A DNA stretch of 64,000 bases from Dipteronia dyeriana (lineage: Eukaryota; Streptophyta; Magnoliopsida; Sapindales; Sapindaceae): the NCBI GenBank assembly GCA_032871835.1, contig CM065295.1:20222501-20286500 (forward strand), read 5' to 3'. A program made the position numbers and the translations under genes. The notes under the pieces are model-generated. The model did not search any database. It was not told where the DNA came from and worked only from the letters and a program-made list of their open reading frames with translations. Within the stretch, counting starts at the first letter, position 1. Every line of letters begins with the position of its first letter. Of the stretch, positions 10,404-21,959 are shown in pieces.

Positions 10404-12478
10404 CTAGTTCTGGCCCTGACCACTACCTGAAGGGTCATCAATATATAGATTGTCGAAATTTAGATTCAGTTCTTTATCTACAGTTAGATTTTGTAAACTT
10501 TTTTTAGCATGCTCCCAATCCCGAAGGCATGTTAATATCTCCACCATCTCTGGAGACAAACAACTTCTTCTTGGTTCAATTATGCGTCCACTGGTGCTGA
10601 AAGCTTGTTCTGAAGACACCGTTGACACTGGAATAACCAGTACGTCACGTGCTAAGTGTGACAGAACTGGATACCTGTACGTATAGGTCTTCCACCATAA
10701 CAACAAATCAAACTCTTCCTTGTCTTCAACAGCATCGAATTGTGCTTCAAGGTTCCTAATAAGTTCGGTACAAGAAGGGGCTAGATCTTTGCCCTAAAGA
10801 AGTACTTGTTGATTTGTTTTTTTTTCATCGTTTCAGAAGGCTCCAACTTGTTTGCTTCGGCTCTGTCTCCGGTTGTGTTGATTGGGGGATGTCAATGTTG
10901 CCAAACCTGGTCTCATAAATACAAAAAATCTCGAACAACTTGGTTCGAATGTCAGTAATTTGTTCTGAATAATCTATTGACAAATTAATACCAATAAACT
11001 CAAGCAAGACTTCTAAACCGGATAATATAACCCTGTGATCTATTATAGCACTTAAGGCATAAAGTAGGGGAATGTTAGCCCAATATTTTTTCAACTTTGT
11101 CTCCATGACAACAACTGCAGCGCCTAGATGTTCATCTTCTCTATAACTGTTTAACAGTTCAGACATTTCCACTATCTGATGGATTGTCTGGGAAGATGTG
11201 GGGTAATATACCCCGGAAAGAGTTACAGTGGCATTGTAAAAAATCTTTAAAAATTGAACAAAAATCTTTGCAACGTACCAATCGTCTGTGGTAAGTAATT
11301 TAGGACTAAGTTGTCATGTTTCGGTCAATTTCATGTTATAAAAACATGTAATGGTTGTATCATATTCCAAACAATTTTGCAACATTAAATAAGTAGATTT
11401 CCACCTTACCGGCATATCAGTTTGGAATCGTCGGGGTTTGAGACCGTTTAATTTACAATGTCTCTTGAATTCACTAAATCTAGGATTAGAACTGCAAATC
11501 CAAGAAATGGCATCTCTGATGCGATCTATTTGGTAGCTTAACTGCTTTAAACCAGCCTGTACAACTAAATTTATAATATGGCATGCACACCGTTGATGGA
11601 AGAAATAACCTCCATCTTGCGGGATATTTCTTGCAACAAACAATGCAATAGAGCTAGTATTTGCAGACGCATTATCAAATGTGTGAAAGAATGTGATACG
11701 TGATTTTATAAGTTTCTAAAACTTCTATTATGACATTAAAAATGTTTTCTGCGGTATGTGCAAAATCCATAGGACGAAAACCAAAAATTCTTTTTGTTAT
11801 CCTCCAATCAAAATCTAAATAGTGTCCCGTGACACATAAATAGTCCTGTTTGGAACATGCATTCCAAATATCATAAGTTAATGCAACAGAGACACTTAAA
11901 TGTTGTATTTCAGCAACTAAGTCATCCCTTTGGGTTTCAAACAATCGTATCAAATCATTTCTAGTGGTGGTTCTAGAAACAGGTTCATATTGGGGGTTAT
12001 ATGCAGATGTGATTAATTCTGTATAAAATGGACTCTCACCAATACTGATCGGTTGATCAGTTTGTGCAATGTATCGTGCCAAGCACTCTCTAGCGTGCAT
12101 GGCGTCGAACTGCCACGTCGTAACGGACCCGTCTGGGTGCCGTTGAAGTTGTGTCTGGATTGTAGTGTCTACCTGTCCATATGCAGGCATACATTTGTAC
12201 ATATGCCGTCTCAAATGTTCGGTTTCCCCCGTACTTGTAGCATAATCCTTGTAGCCAAACTTATATTTAGCTCTGAGGCCAGACGTCCTGTTTGGGAGTG
12301 TCATTTGGACTATGTTGAAACATTGCCACACATTTGATGTTAATTTCCTGGGACGTGATGTTGGTGTAACGCCGGAACCAGAAGGTCCCGCTTGAGTATG
12401 GGTCGGTTCTGAAATATCAAATTCATCGTTGAGCATATTCAAACCGTCCGAAAAATAAGACTGCTGGTTAGGATCCAT
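10404..12478 (-). pseudogene. hAT transposase with BED finger and dimerisation domain, broken
   Basis: It starts at MDPNQQSYFSDG (12478) and reads through the remains of an N-terminal BED zinc finger (SNVWQCFN ... RAKYKFGYKDY ... EHLRRHMYKC). It continues into the RNase-H-like core, with blocks around 11314-11643 (FFHQRCACHIINLVVQ, a conserved hAT stretch) and 10825-11172. It ends with the hAT C-terminal dimerisation region (YPVLSHLARDVLVIPVSTVS followed by SEQAFSTSGRII). At least three frame breaks separate these blocks. In the BED finger the expected Cys-x2-Cys pair reads YKFGY, so the zinc ligands are lost. It cannot make an active transposase as it stands. Confidence 0.88.
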
Positions 12479-13550
12479 TATCTGAATAAAAATATGAGCA
12501 CTATAGTAGTTAATAGTCAAATTAAAAATCAATATTTACTGACAGTAATCTTAATTTACTAACAATAATTACTATAACTAATACGACACTTACAATAATT
12601 AATTTACTTAAAAAACAAATTAAATAAACAAAAAAAAAATCATAATCTACTAACAAAAAATTTTAAATTCACTAGTTCACTACTACAAATAAAATTGATA
12701 AATTTACTAACATAATATACTAACATAGAATTGATGATTTGAACCACTCCTCTTAAATTTACTAACATAATCTACAAATGAAAAATTTTAATTTATGAAA
12801 AAAAAACAATATCAAACGTAATTACTACACTTAACATTCATCGTTTACTTATTACAAAAAGTAATTTCAGTAATACAAATTAAATTTCTAAATTTATTAA
12901 TAACAAATATTAAAATTACTACTAAACTTAAAAATCTTAATAAACTAAACAAATAATATTAACATTAAAGCCCAAAAATTGATAAACTAACTAACTAAAT
13001 AGATAATGTTTTCATTAAGTAACTCAAATCTAAACATAAACATATAAATTTACTATGACAATATGTTAGACCAAAAGTAATAACAAAATTGTACCTTTAA
13101 AATTTGGTGTGTTGGTGGAAAATGTAGAGAATTTTATAGAGAGAGTAATAACCAAATTGAATGAAAAAGTTTAGAGAATTGGAGAATATATTAGAGATTG
13201 AGATTTGAGAGAATGAGAGATTGAAATAATGATAGAGAGAGTTAATGGAAAATGAAATGGATGGTAGTATTTATAGAAAAATTTGATTTGTGGATCAAAA
13301 TGTAATTTAAAAGATTTTAGGGGGGGTTTTGGTATTTTTTTTCCTCCAATGGCTAGAAAAAAATTCCAGCCGTTGAAGGAATTTTGAAAAAAAAATAAAA
13401 AAAATTTAGCCAAACGGACCGGCGAACAGATCCAACAGCCCTGGCATGCCGGATTTGTGTGCCAGGCAGGCCGCCCTGCCGGGCCTCCTCCCAGCGGCCC
13501 GGCACGCTGCCCGTCCCGGGCCAGGCCACGACCTGACCCTCTTCCTTCAC

Positions 13551-13614
13551 GGGCCGTTCCCAGCACGGTCCGTGAACTTCCTGGGCCGTTCCCAGCACGG
13601 CCCGTGAACTTCCT
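13551..13614. repeat. 32-bp tandem duplication in the hAT right end
   Basis: Two copies of a 32-bp unit starting GGGCCGTTCCCAGCACGG differ by one base, and the start of a third (GGGCCGG) follows. They lie about 30 bp inside the right terminus. Subterminal direct repeats of this kind are often transposase binding sites in hAT elements; the role here is inferred. Confidence 0.85.
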
Positions 13615-13795
13615 GGGCCGGCCGGCCCATTATTACACCACTAATCTTGATTCTTGAAGAATCTTATTATAATACCTGAAATCTGAATACATTTCTTCAA
13701 CAATAACAATTACAATTTTTTTATAATAAAAAAGAAATTAAACACAGAATAATTCACATTTAAATAACAATAAAGCAACAATGATTTTTCAACAA

Positions 13796-14479
13796 TCACA
13801 TATCTCCCACCAAGCACCAACCTTCTTCTCCCTCAATGACTTGATCAAGCACCATCCCCACATCACAGAAACTCATTACACCATCATCATTTTCATATTC
13901 AACATCATTATATTCATCGACACCATCTCTATTATCTGCAACTTCTGATGAACAACCACCACCCATCTCAAGTACTCTTTCTTGTTGACCCATCAAACCA
14001 ACATCACCATCATCATCATTATAATGGTGCTGATCATATGATGCACCATCATGATCATCATAGTAGTCGTCAACCTCATCATCATCCATGTAATTATAAT
14101 AATCACCACTACCCAGATGATCCAATATCCCGGAGGCAGAGAACCCGGAGAAATTCAATCCGGGTCGAGCGTCGACGACCCGCCAAGTGACGAGCTTATG
14201 ATTGGAGACCATATCACGAGAGTTGAGCTTCTGGGTACCTTTGGTTTTGTCCTTGGACTTACAAGCCGGGTGGAGGTGGCAGGTGGTGCAGCGTGGCTTG
14301 CCGCACTTGCCGGTGAACTTGGAGTGGTTGGTGGGCTTGGTTGGGACCTTGGTAAATAGACCCGAAGTTGGGGGAGATTCGAACCGGTTAACGAATCTGG
14401 AATCGGGTCTTGGGTTCAACGGAGAGGGTATGATCCGGTAGGTTCTAACCAAACCGTGTTGGCGACCTTCCCTCTTCAT
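13796..14479 (-). CDS. Conserved plant protein of unknown function
   Basis: A single-exon frame of 227 residues starting at MKREGRQHGLVRTYRI; the longer upstream frame would begin inside the promoter, so I chose this Met. The N-terminal half looks strongly constrained: a basic start, NPRPDSRFVNRFESPPTSG, KPTNHSKFTGKCG, then a Cys-rich block (CGKPRCTTCHLHPACKSK) and KLVTWRVVDARPGLNFSG. The C-terminal half is very acidic and rich in Asp, Tyr and His (YMDDDEVDDYYDDHD), probably disordered. The Cys/His spacing C-x4-C-x2-C-x4-AC could bind a metal. I recognise the pattern as a plant-specific family but know no function. A TATA box sits about 90 bases upstream. No membrane segment or signal peptide is seen. 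Confidence 0.75.
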   Translation of the reverse strand: MKREGRQHGLVRTYRIIPSPLNPRPDSRFVNRFESPPTSGLFTKVPTKPTNHSKFTGKCGKPRCTTCHLHPACKSKDKTKGTQKLNSRDMVSNHKLVTWRVVDARPGLNFSGFSASGILDHLGSGDYYNYMDDDEVDDYYDDHDGASYDQHHYNDDDGDVGLMGQQERVLEMGGGCSSEVADNRDGVDEYNDVEYENDDGVMSFCDVGMVLDQVIEGEEGWCLVGDM

Positions 14480-14569
14480 TTCGGACAAAAAAATGATAAC
14501 TTGTTGTGAGATTTGAGTGAAAAAACAAGAGAGAATGATTGATTGAATGTTGTTGGTTTTGTGTTTTGT

Positions 14570-14582
14570 GTATATATATAGA
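14570..14582 (-). promoter_or_regulatory. TATA box of the unknown-function gene
   Basis: CTATATATATAC on the minus strand lies about 90 bases before the chosen ATG, which predicts a start of transcription near 14540-14550 and a short 5' UTR. Confidence 0.6.
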
Positions 14583-14639
14583 TTTGGACAAGAAGGGAAG
14601 GCTTGGGAAGCAAGTTGTTTGTTTGTTTGATTAGTCATA

Positions 14640-15220
14640 GACTCAAAAGTACTTGTTGACCAAGCCAGTTTTCAAAATAGAATATGTTATGACAACACTC
14701 AAATCTCAACTGCTTCTTGAATCTTGATAATAACGCTTCTTCTTCTCATTAAATTCTATTATTCTTTGAGAAAGAAATTTGGGTGTAAGACTCTGCATCT
14801 TGTCAAGATCATAGCACATATATTTTTATGGTTACGCCAGATACACGTCTCCTCAACCCAGATTTTCAAGATTATCTTTACATAAATGAAAGTAAATTTA
14901 GTTTATGGCTACAAAATGTGTATTATTAACGAGTAGTTACGAAAATAATATCTTTAAGACAAGGAAATGCTATATTCTCGTTCTTTTTTCCCTTGCAACA
15001 CACACCACTACCACTTATTTTCTGATCCCATGGAAATATGGGATATGTTTTTGTTTTTAATATTAATTATAATAAATTCAACGTTTGGGGAGGAGAATGC
15101 GGCTTAAACCGACAATCTCACATAACATACCTCGTCTAGTTAATTATCTTTTGTTATAAAATTAAGTTAAAATTAAGTAATGGCTTAAAAAACAAGGACC
15201 AAAATTGATGTAACATTTGG

Positions 15221-15268
<48 letters not shown>

Positions 15269-15707
15269 ATAGTTTTCTAAATTCTTACCATTTTCTTATT
15301 ATCTTCTGTACTGCTTATTACTTTGTACAATAAGACATTTTGATTTGATAATAAACTCTAGTCCACATATGCTCATGCTAAACTTGCATATGCTTGGTGT
15401 GGACTAACCACAACATATGCTCTCTACTCTGTCATTGCTGTAGAATGTGCACCAGGAGAGAAAGCCTTCCTTTTCGTCTATTCATTTCCGATCTAGCACT
15501 GATTATCAACTCGTTAGATGCCCGATCAGCATATCCATTTTTTCATAATACATCTCCAACAAAACAATTATAGATTGCTATCCATTAACATATCTCAGAA
15601 TGAATATTTCTTCCTGTACATAAATATGAGAAAATCACACAAATTACCAGTGCATAAACAGCGATAATGTTGATTGATTTCTATACAGTTTCACGGATCT
15701 CCTGAAA
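14640..15707. other. Intergenic region between two minus-strand genes
   Basis: No coding signal. It contains the 5' flank of the unknown-function gene, the 3' UTR of the cystinosin homolog at its right end, and a long TA microsatellite. Reading minus near 15060-15130, GGTTTAAGCC after GAGATTGTC looks faintly like a tRNA B box. Confidence 0.5.
15224..15265. repeat. (TA)n microsatellite
   Basis: About 20 TA units in the spacer downstream of the cystinosin gene; likely length-variable. Confidence 0.9.
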
Positions 15708-18700
15708 TTACACATTTTCAGATTCTGGGTGATCAAAAGACTTAAGTAGTGGATCTGCACCCTCTTTGTTGAGATTACAAGAGATTACCACTTTTTTGTT
15801 AGGATACAACAAATAATGTTGACACATGAAGAGAAGGTCGAAGAAAATGGATACCTGCAAAACATATTACCCCAAAATTAATTCAGCATAGTTATCTAGC
15901 CAATAATTTCAGTTCGTCAAGTAATTTATGAAATGGATCTCTAAGACAAACTAGGCTTTTTTTTACCATATGGAGAAAACAATTAATAAGTAACTAGCAT
16001 AAGATTAACGAGTCTCGCATAATAAGTAGAATAGATTACAAAGCCCAATTAGAAGGGGATTCAACATTACATACCAAAGATAGCAACGTCTTCCCTATAT
16101 TTCCATAGAAGTTAACCCAGGAATCTGAAAAACGTAAAGAGGCTAAAATCAATATATGCACAAACAATAATTTCAAACGACAAGAATAAGAAGTTAGAAC
16201 CATGACATACTTTGATCAATAGACTGGGAAATCATCTGTCCATAACTCGTGCACCCTCCAAGAAAATCAAGTAATATATTTCCAATGCTGAACCCATCTG
16301 TGCTCTTTAGCCTGAAGTTCATTACTGCCTGTATTTGTAACATAGTACAAAAAGTCAAAAACACTTGTAAATGGCCAGACACCAAACAACTAATTAATTT
16401 AACCATAAAATTCAACTTATAAATGGCCAGACACCAAACAACTAATTAATTTAACCATAAAATTCAACTTCTCGAGAAAAAATATTATACATATATGGTT
16501 TTTGATGAATCATCTCATGAGATAGAGATGACAAATGTATCAATAGTAAATATTAATCCAGATTGTCTCTATATGTAAATTTAGCTAAAAGAAAGACAAA
16601 GTTGTTATTATCATATGATTCATATAACATCTGTTGTTTACTATTTATTCTACTAATTACACTACCTTTATGACAAGTAAATACATGCATGTGTGATACA
16701 CTGATACAATTTTAAAGCACATCAGGGGCATGACAGTAAACAACCTGAAAGATTTAGATTAATAAGTCTTAATAGACAAAGATAACTAGAGGGACATTAT
16801 GAACTGTTTGCAAGTGAGAAAAGTTTTTAAAGTGTTTGTAAAAGATTATCATAATGACAAAACCCTGGAAGAAGCTGGATATAACCTTAATTTCTTCTTT
16901 CAATCTGACCATATTTATGTAGGATTGTTTAACTAGAGGATCACCTATTATATAGGCTCTAAATAGTAGGGAGGAAGGTCATTAATTTGGTGGAACTAAA
17001 ACATCCCATGAAAACTAAATCTATAAATTGGAATAGCAACAAATAACATCAAGTTCAATATAGAGATCTGATAAATAGAAACACATTCAGCAAATACACT
17101 GAAAGATATAAGTACCATTACAAAACTTAAAACGGATTGATCCAGCAATGAGCAGATAAGAAGATCTTAACACTAGCAATAATATGTGAATTAATCGAAA
17201 AATGCACCCTTAACAGCACAAAAAATAAATTCAATTTAGAGAGGGTTGCCACTTGAAGATTACAAAGACATTGAGCATGAGGGAGTGATATTTTTTTTAT
17301 AGAACTAACAAAATCTGAAAGAAATGGGTTCATCCCAATCACATCAAACGGTAACAATTAAATTGGTGTCAGCCAAGGTACAGAACAACAGTTGTCAGAG
17401 AAAACTAGAATTCCTTAAATACTAAATTAATTTCACAAAGCAGAAAATACTGACCTGGGGAATATATTTAATGAGTGTCATAAAAACTTGAATTGAGCTG
17501 AAACAAGATCAAAGTTACAAAATATTAGAATATTTGATCAATGGAGCTGAGAAACTAAATTAATATAAGTTTCGAAAAGACGAAAAAAAAAAATTCAACA
17601 TTAAGCATATGCATTACAAAACTATACAACAGCAGTTCAAGACCCCCAAGAAGCCACTGAAATGGATTTACTAAAACTATATTATAAGTTTTTAATATCA
17701 AGCGCAAAGGTCGACAACATCAAAAGAGCAACTTACTTAAATATGTTGATGAGCCAAAGCCAAGAATGGTGAGGCAATGCCACAAAGAAACAAACTGCGG
17801 CAGCCAACCAAACAGCAGAGACAATTCCTACGGCAGTCTTAGAGATCTTTTGACTTCCACGCTGCACAACATATATGGCAATAAACTCAAATCAATTGTG
17901 ACACCCACAGTCTTCCAACAAAGGAAAAACACTTAAGAACGTCAAGACACTTACTTCATAAATCGCAATTTGGAACAACGTAATCGCAGTCAACAGAACA
18001 GCATGAATTGAGAAGGCAACATCATTTGCAGCCACAGGAATCATCTATACAGCAAGCAGAAACAAAACCAACAAGTCAAATCCATGAGATTATGAATGAA
18101 TTTTCAATGCATCATTAGGTAATCGGTTTCTCATTCCTAAAAAAAAAACTTCGATTTTTATGGACCCTTGGATTGAAATCCAAAGACTAGTAATCACTAT
18201 TGTTAGCATGACCCATTGCTAGAAACCTCAATCTTAACATTTCTATCAAGTTCCAATAACAAAAAAAAAACACAAGAACTAAACTACTTCATTTGTTAAA
18301 CATCTTAACATTCCAAAAACTAAATCACAAGAATATGTGACAATTAAGAAAAAGGAAACAAACCTGTCCAGAGCCGTACTTTTCAAAGTACTGTTTTTGA
18401 ATAACGGGACTGAAGAAGAGGCAGATGTTGTAAATCATGTAAGAGGAGTGCTTCGTCAAATTCAGAATCACAAAATCGAAGTTCAACCCTATAACACTGA
18501 GTCAAATTTGTCCCCAAAACAACCACCCATCAATTGATTTCAAATTTTGAACACAATAAAAGATTTCAAATCAAACTCAAAATTCCAAAGAAAAAGTACC
18601 GTTTGCGTCGGAAATTTAAGATGACTTGAGGGTAGAAACTGACGGACCAGGAAACGAATGATATCCAACCAAACACTTCGTATGTGATTTTCAGTGGAAC

Positions 18701-18718
18701 CGAATTCCACGAAGCCAT
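15708..18718 (-). CDS. Cystinosin homolog (lysosomal/vacuolar cystine-H+ symporter), 8 exons
   Basis: Seven-helix PQ-loop transporter; the animal protein exports cystine from lysosomes with protons, and a vacuolar role is likely in plants. Exons on the minus strand: 18718-18600, 18496-18364, 18044-17955, 17861-17737, 17497-17455, 16328-16211, 16124-16075, 15854-15708 (TAA), summing to 274 codons with all phases agreeing. It starts [20 protein letters not shown]-loop 1 is [12 protein letters not shown] followed by IGLNFDF; PQ-loop 2 is [19 protein letters not shown] followed by IGNILLDF, including the Asp that couples protons in the animal protein. Helices are hydrophobic throughout ([19 protein letters not shown]). 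The full family length and intact donors and acceptors indicate a working gene. Confidence 0.93.
16369..16472. repeat. 52-bp tandem duplication in a cystinosin intron
   Basis: The unit beginning AAATGGCCAGACACC occurs twice back to back with almost no difference, just upstream (minus sense) of the exon starting at 16328. It is a recent local duplication; no effect on splicing is evident. Confidence 0.9.
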
Positions 18719-20389
18719 TTCTCTCTGAGGAAGAAGAAACAGACAAATATAAAAGTAGTACGATCGTTTTTATAGGTAGCGGCTGATTCCAATCTCTTGT
18801 ATTCGTTTTTCTGTTCGATACTTTTCCAACTGACTGCATCGATTCATTGAATCTGGACCGTCCAATACATGTAAGTTTCTTTTTGTCCACTTCAAGTGCG
18901 GAAAAAAACTTTCATCCGATAAAATTTACCAAATCAAAGTAATAAAGTTCCGAGTAATATTAGATTTTCTATTTTTCTTTTAAATTATTTTTTAAATTTT
19001 ATTTACTATATATTATATTTATTAATATTATTTTTTTAAAATAAAAAAATATATTTAAAAAGTCTAATATTATTCTTAAAATTTATGTTTTTGATGTAAA
19101 TTATTTTAATATAAAACAGTTTTATAGACGATTATACGTTGTATTATAAGACTATCTCATATTACTTTTTATTTTAATGAATTGTAACCATTAGGTTTAT
19201 TAAAAAAAATTCAAGACAGTAAAACAATTTAAAAATGTAAAGTGATATCATATGTTATATTCCTTTTTCGTACCGATATATTAATTATGAGAAAAAATAA
19301 CCTATGTAAATTCTCTAATAATTAATGATTCCGTATGAAAAAATTCATGTGAAATATCGTACTTAATAATTTTTAATATATATTTGTTGAACCTTCAATT
19401 TTATAAAACAAAAATATTTTATAAAAGTTAAAATCATTTTTTTAAAAAAAATAATCAAAATCGTTTGTATTTCTTTATTTATTTATATAAAACTAGTTTA
19501 GTATTTATTAAATTATTTATATCCTAACAAATAAACCGTATAAATATTAAATATTTGATATTTAAATAAAAATGAAAACGACGGTTTTGGTATCCGTCAT
19601 ATATGAAAATGATTGGTGTTTTATGCACTTTTTATATAATTTTTATTTCAAAATATGATATTATTTATTTATTTTCCGTTTCTCTTAATGTTTTTTTGGA
19701 GCTTAGTACATTATTATTATTAGTGAATACTGAATACTACTCGATACAACACTGAAAAGAAAAAAGGTGACTGAAAATTTTGGAATTATTGGTTGACAAT
19801 TAAATCTCCATATCCATATCGCCCAACATCATGTCTATGTTCATTTGAATCATAAGTGAGTCACTCACGTGTTTTATCAACTCATCATCATCGACTTATC
19901 TTTCCTGACAAACTACCTCTGTGTCTGAAAAGGGACGTGACTCATTCTGATTTTCAGGATCAGAACCGCACAAGTACATCCTGATTTTCAGGAAAAAAAT
20001 GTGAGAACTCAAAATTATCAACTTGGTCATACTCTCTTACTGCTTCAATAACGATATTATATTTAATAATAAAAACAACTCTAATGAATATTATTAAAAT
20101 TTAAAATTAATGTTGTTTACTATAGTAAAAATTCGAAATCTTTTCAATCAGTTTTCCTTTTTTTATTTTTCAAAAAAATAATAATTATAAAAGATAAGGA
20201 AGTATATAGCTAATAATTAAATTAAATTAACAAATAAAGAAAAAAAAAACATAAAATTAATCAAACTCTGAACCACGTTACCTTTCCAATTCTTTTATCA
20301 TCGTCCTTTGTTTTATAATTCTAAAAGAACCCCAAACCAAATTTGCTTTCATTCATCTTCACACATTCTAAAATCCTAAAAGGAGTATT
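18719..20389. other. AT-rich intergenic region
   Basis: The first ~150 bases hold the 5' UTR and promoter of the cystinosin gene. The rest is very AT-rich with no coding signal. A short repeat of CTGATTTTCAGGA occurs twice near 19950-19990. Confidence 0.5.
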
Positions 20390-20499
20390 GAAGGTAGTTT
20401 TTGTCCATTGATTTTTTGGATAATATTCATTGTTTTTTTGTCTGACACCCTGTGGCTTTAAAAAGAGATACTTTGTCGTCTCTTAATGAAAATCATGGG

Positions 20500-21924
20500 A
20501 TGGTTTTTTAAACCTTAAGTTTTGAATTGCTTAATTTATTTATTTTGCTATTTTACCGTATTCTATGTATTTTTTTGGAGCAATATTCAATGTTATTTGA
20601 TGTGAGGTTTAGGGTTTTTTCTTCTTCTAGCCTTGGTAGTTTTAAAATTATGAAAAAAAATATAATAATAGAAAAAAAAAACTGATGTATTGTACTTAAT
20701 AAAATCTAATATATATCAAAACCTTAAACAGTTCGAATTTACATTGTTTAATTTATTAATTTTGTTGTTCTACTGTATTCCATGTAATTTTTTTTGGAAC
20801 AGTATTCAATATGATTTGATATGATGTTTAGGGTTTTTCTTCTTCTGGTATTGATTGTTTCAAAACTAAGAAAAAAATGCATTACAAAGGGAAAAATTTG
20901 AGTATTGTACTTAAAAAATATATATATCAAAACATTGGTTAGTCCGAATTTACATTGTTTAATTAATTTATTTATTTGTTTTACTGTATTATATGTATTT
21001 TTTTAGCAGTATTCAATGTTATTTAATGTGAGGTTTATGGTTTTTTCTTCTTCTATTTTTGGTTGTTTCAAAACTAAAAAAATATATACAATAAAATAGA
21101 AAAAAAATGATGTATTTTACTTAAAAAAACAGATGTATATCAAAACCTTAAATATTCCAAATTTACAATATATAATTTATTTATTTTGTTGTTTTACTGT
21201 ATTCCATGTGTTTTTTTTTATCAGAATACAATGTGATTTGATGAGACGTTTAGGGTTTTATTTGTTCTTCAGGTTATAGTAGTTTAAATACTAAAAAAAA
21301 ATACAATAATAGGGAAAGAAACTGATGTAGTGTACATAAAACAAATTATGTATATCAAAATCTTAAATAGTCTGAACTTGTATTTTTTAATTAATTTATT
21401 TTGTTGTTTTAATGTATTTCATGTAATTTTTTTGGAGCAGTATTCAAGTTATTTGATGTGAGGTTTATGGTTTTTTTTTCTTCTTTCAAAACTATAAAAA
21501 AAATACAATAAAAGGGAAAAAAAACTGATGCATGGTACTTTTAAAAATATATATATCAAAATCTTAAATAGTCCGAATTTACAATATTTAATTTATTTAT
21601 TTTGTTAATTTACTGTATTCCATGTATTTTTTTTGAAGCAACATTCAATGTGATTTGATGTGGAGTTTTGAGTTTTTTCTTCGTCTGATCTTGGTTGTTT
21701 CAAAACTAAAGAAAAAAAAATACAATAATAGGAGTAAAAAAGTGATGTATTGTATTTTAAAAAACCAATGTATATCAAAACCTTAATCAATCCGAATTTA
21801 TATTGTTTAATTAATTAATTTTGTTGTTTTAATGTATTCCATGTACTTTTTTTATAACAGTATTCAATTTGATTTGATGTGAGGTTTAGAGTTTTTTTTT
21901 CTGGTATTGGTAGTTTAAAATTTA

Positions 21925-21959
<35 letters not shown>

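Larger units (their letters stand above)
9826..13643 (-). mobile_element. hAT transposon, 3.8 kb, transposase-bearing but decayed
   Basis: The left end TAATGGTGTAAAAATGG and the reverse complement of the right end, TAGTGGTGTAATAATGG, form inverted repeats with the TA(A/G)NG start typical of plant hAT elements. The perfect 8-bp duplication ATCTTGAT flanks them (9818-9825 and 13644-13651). About 250 bp inside the left end and about 210 bp inside the right end are strikingly GC-rich (GGCCGG-type blocks), in contrast to the AT-rich host. The minus strand encodes a hAT transposase relic; 12540-13150 is AT-rich non-coding DNA upstream of it. The exact boundaries give high confidence in the element; the coding region is broken. 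Confidence 0.92.

Noticed and set aside
13171..13657. Open frames in the GC-rich right hAT end
   Set aside because: Same cause; no domain, and they include the tandem 32-bp repeat.
13948..14441. His-rich and Leu/Val-rich frames on the + strand
   Set aside because: They are antisense to the acidic, Asp-rich part of the conserved unknown-function gene.
18337..18537. 66-residue + strand frame
   Set aside because: Antisense shadow of cystinosin exon 2.
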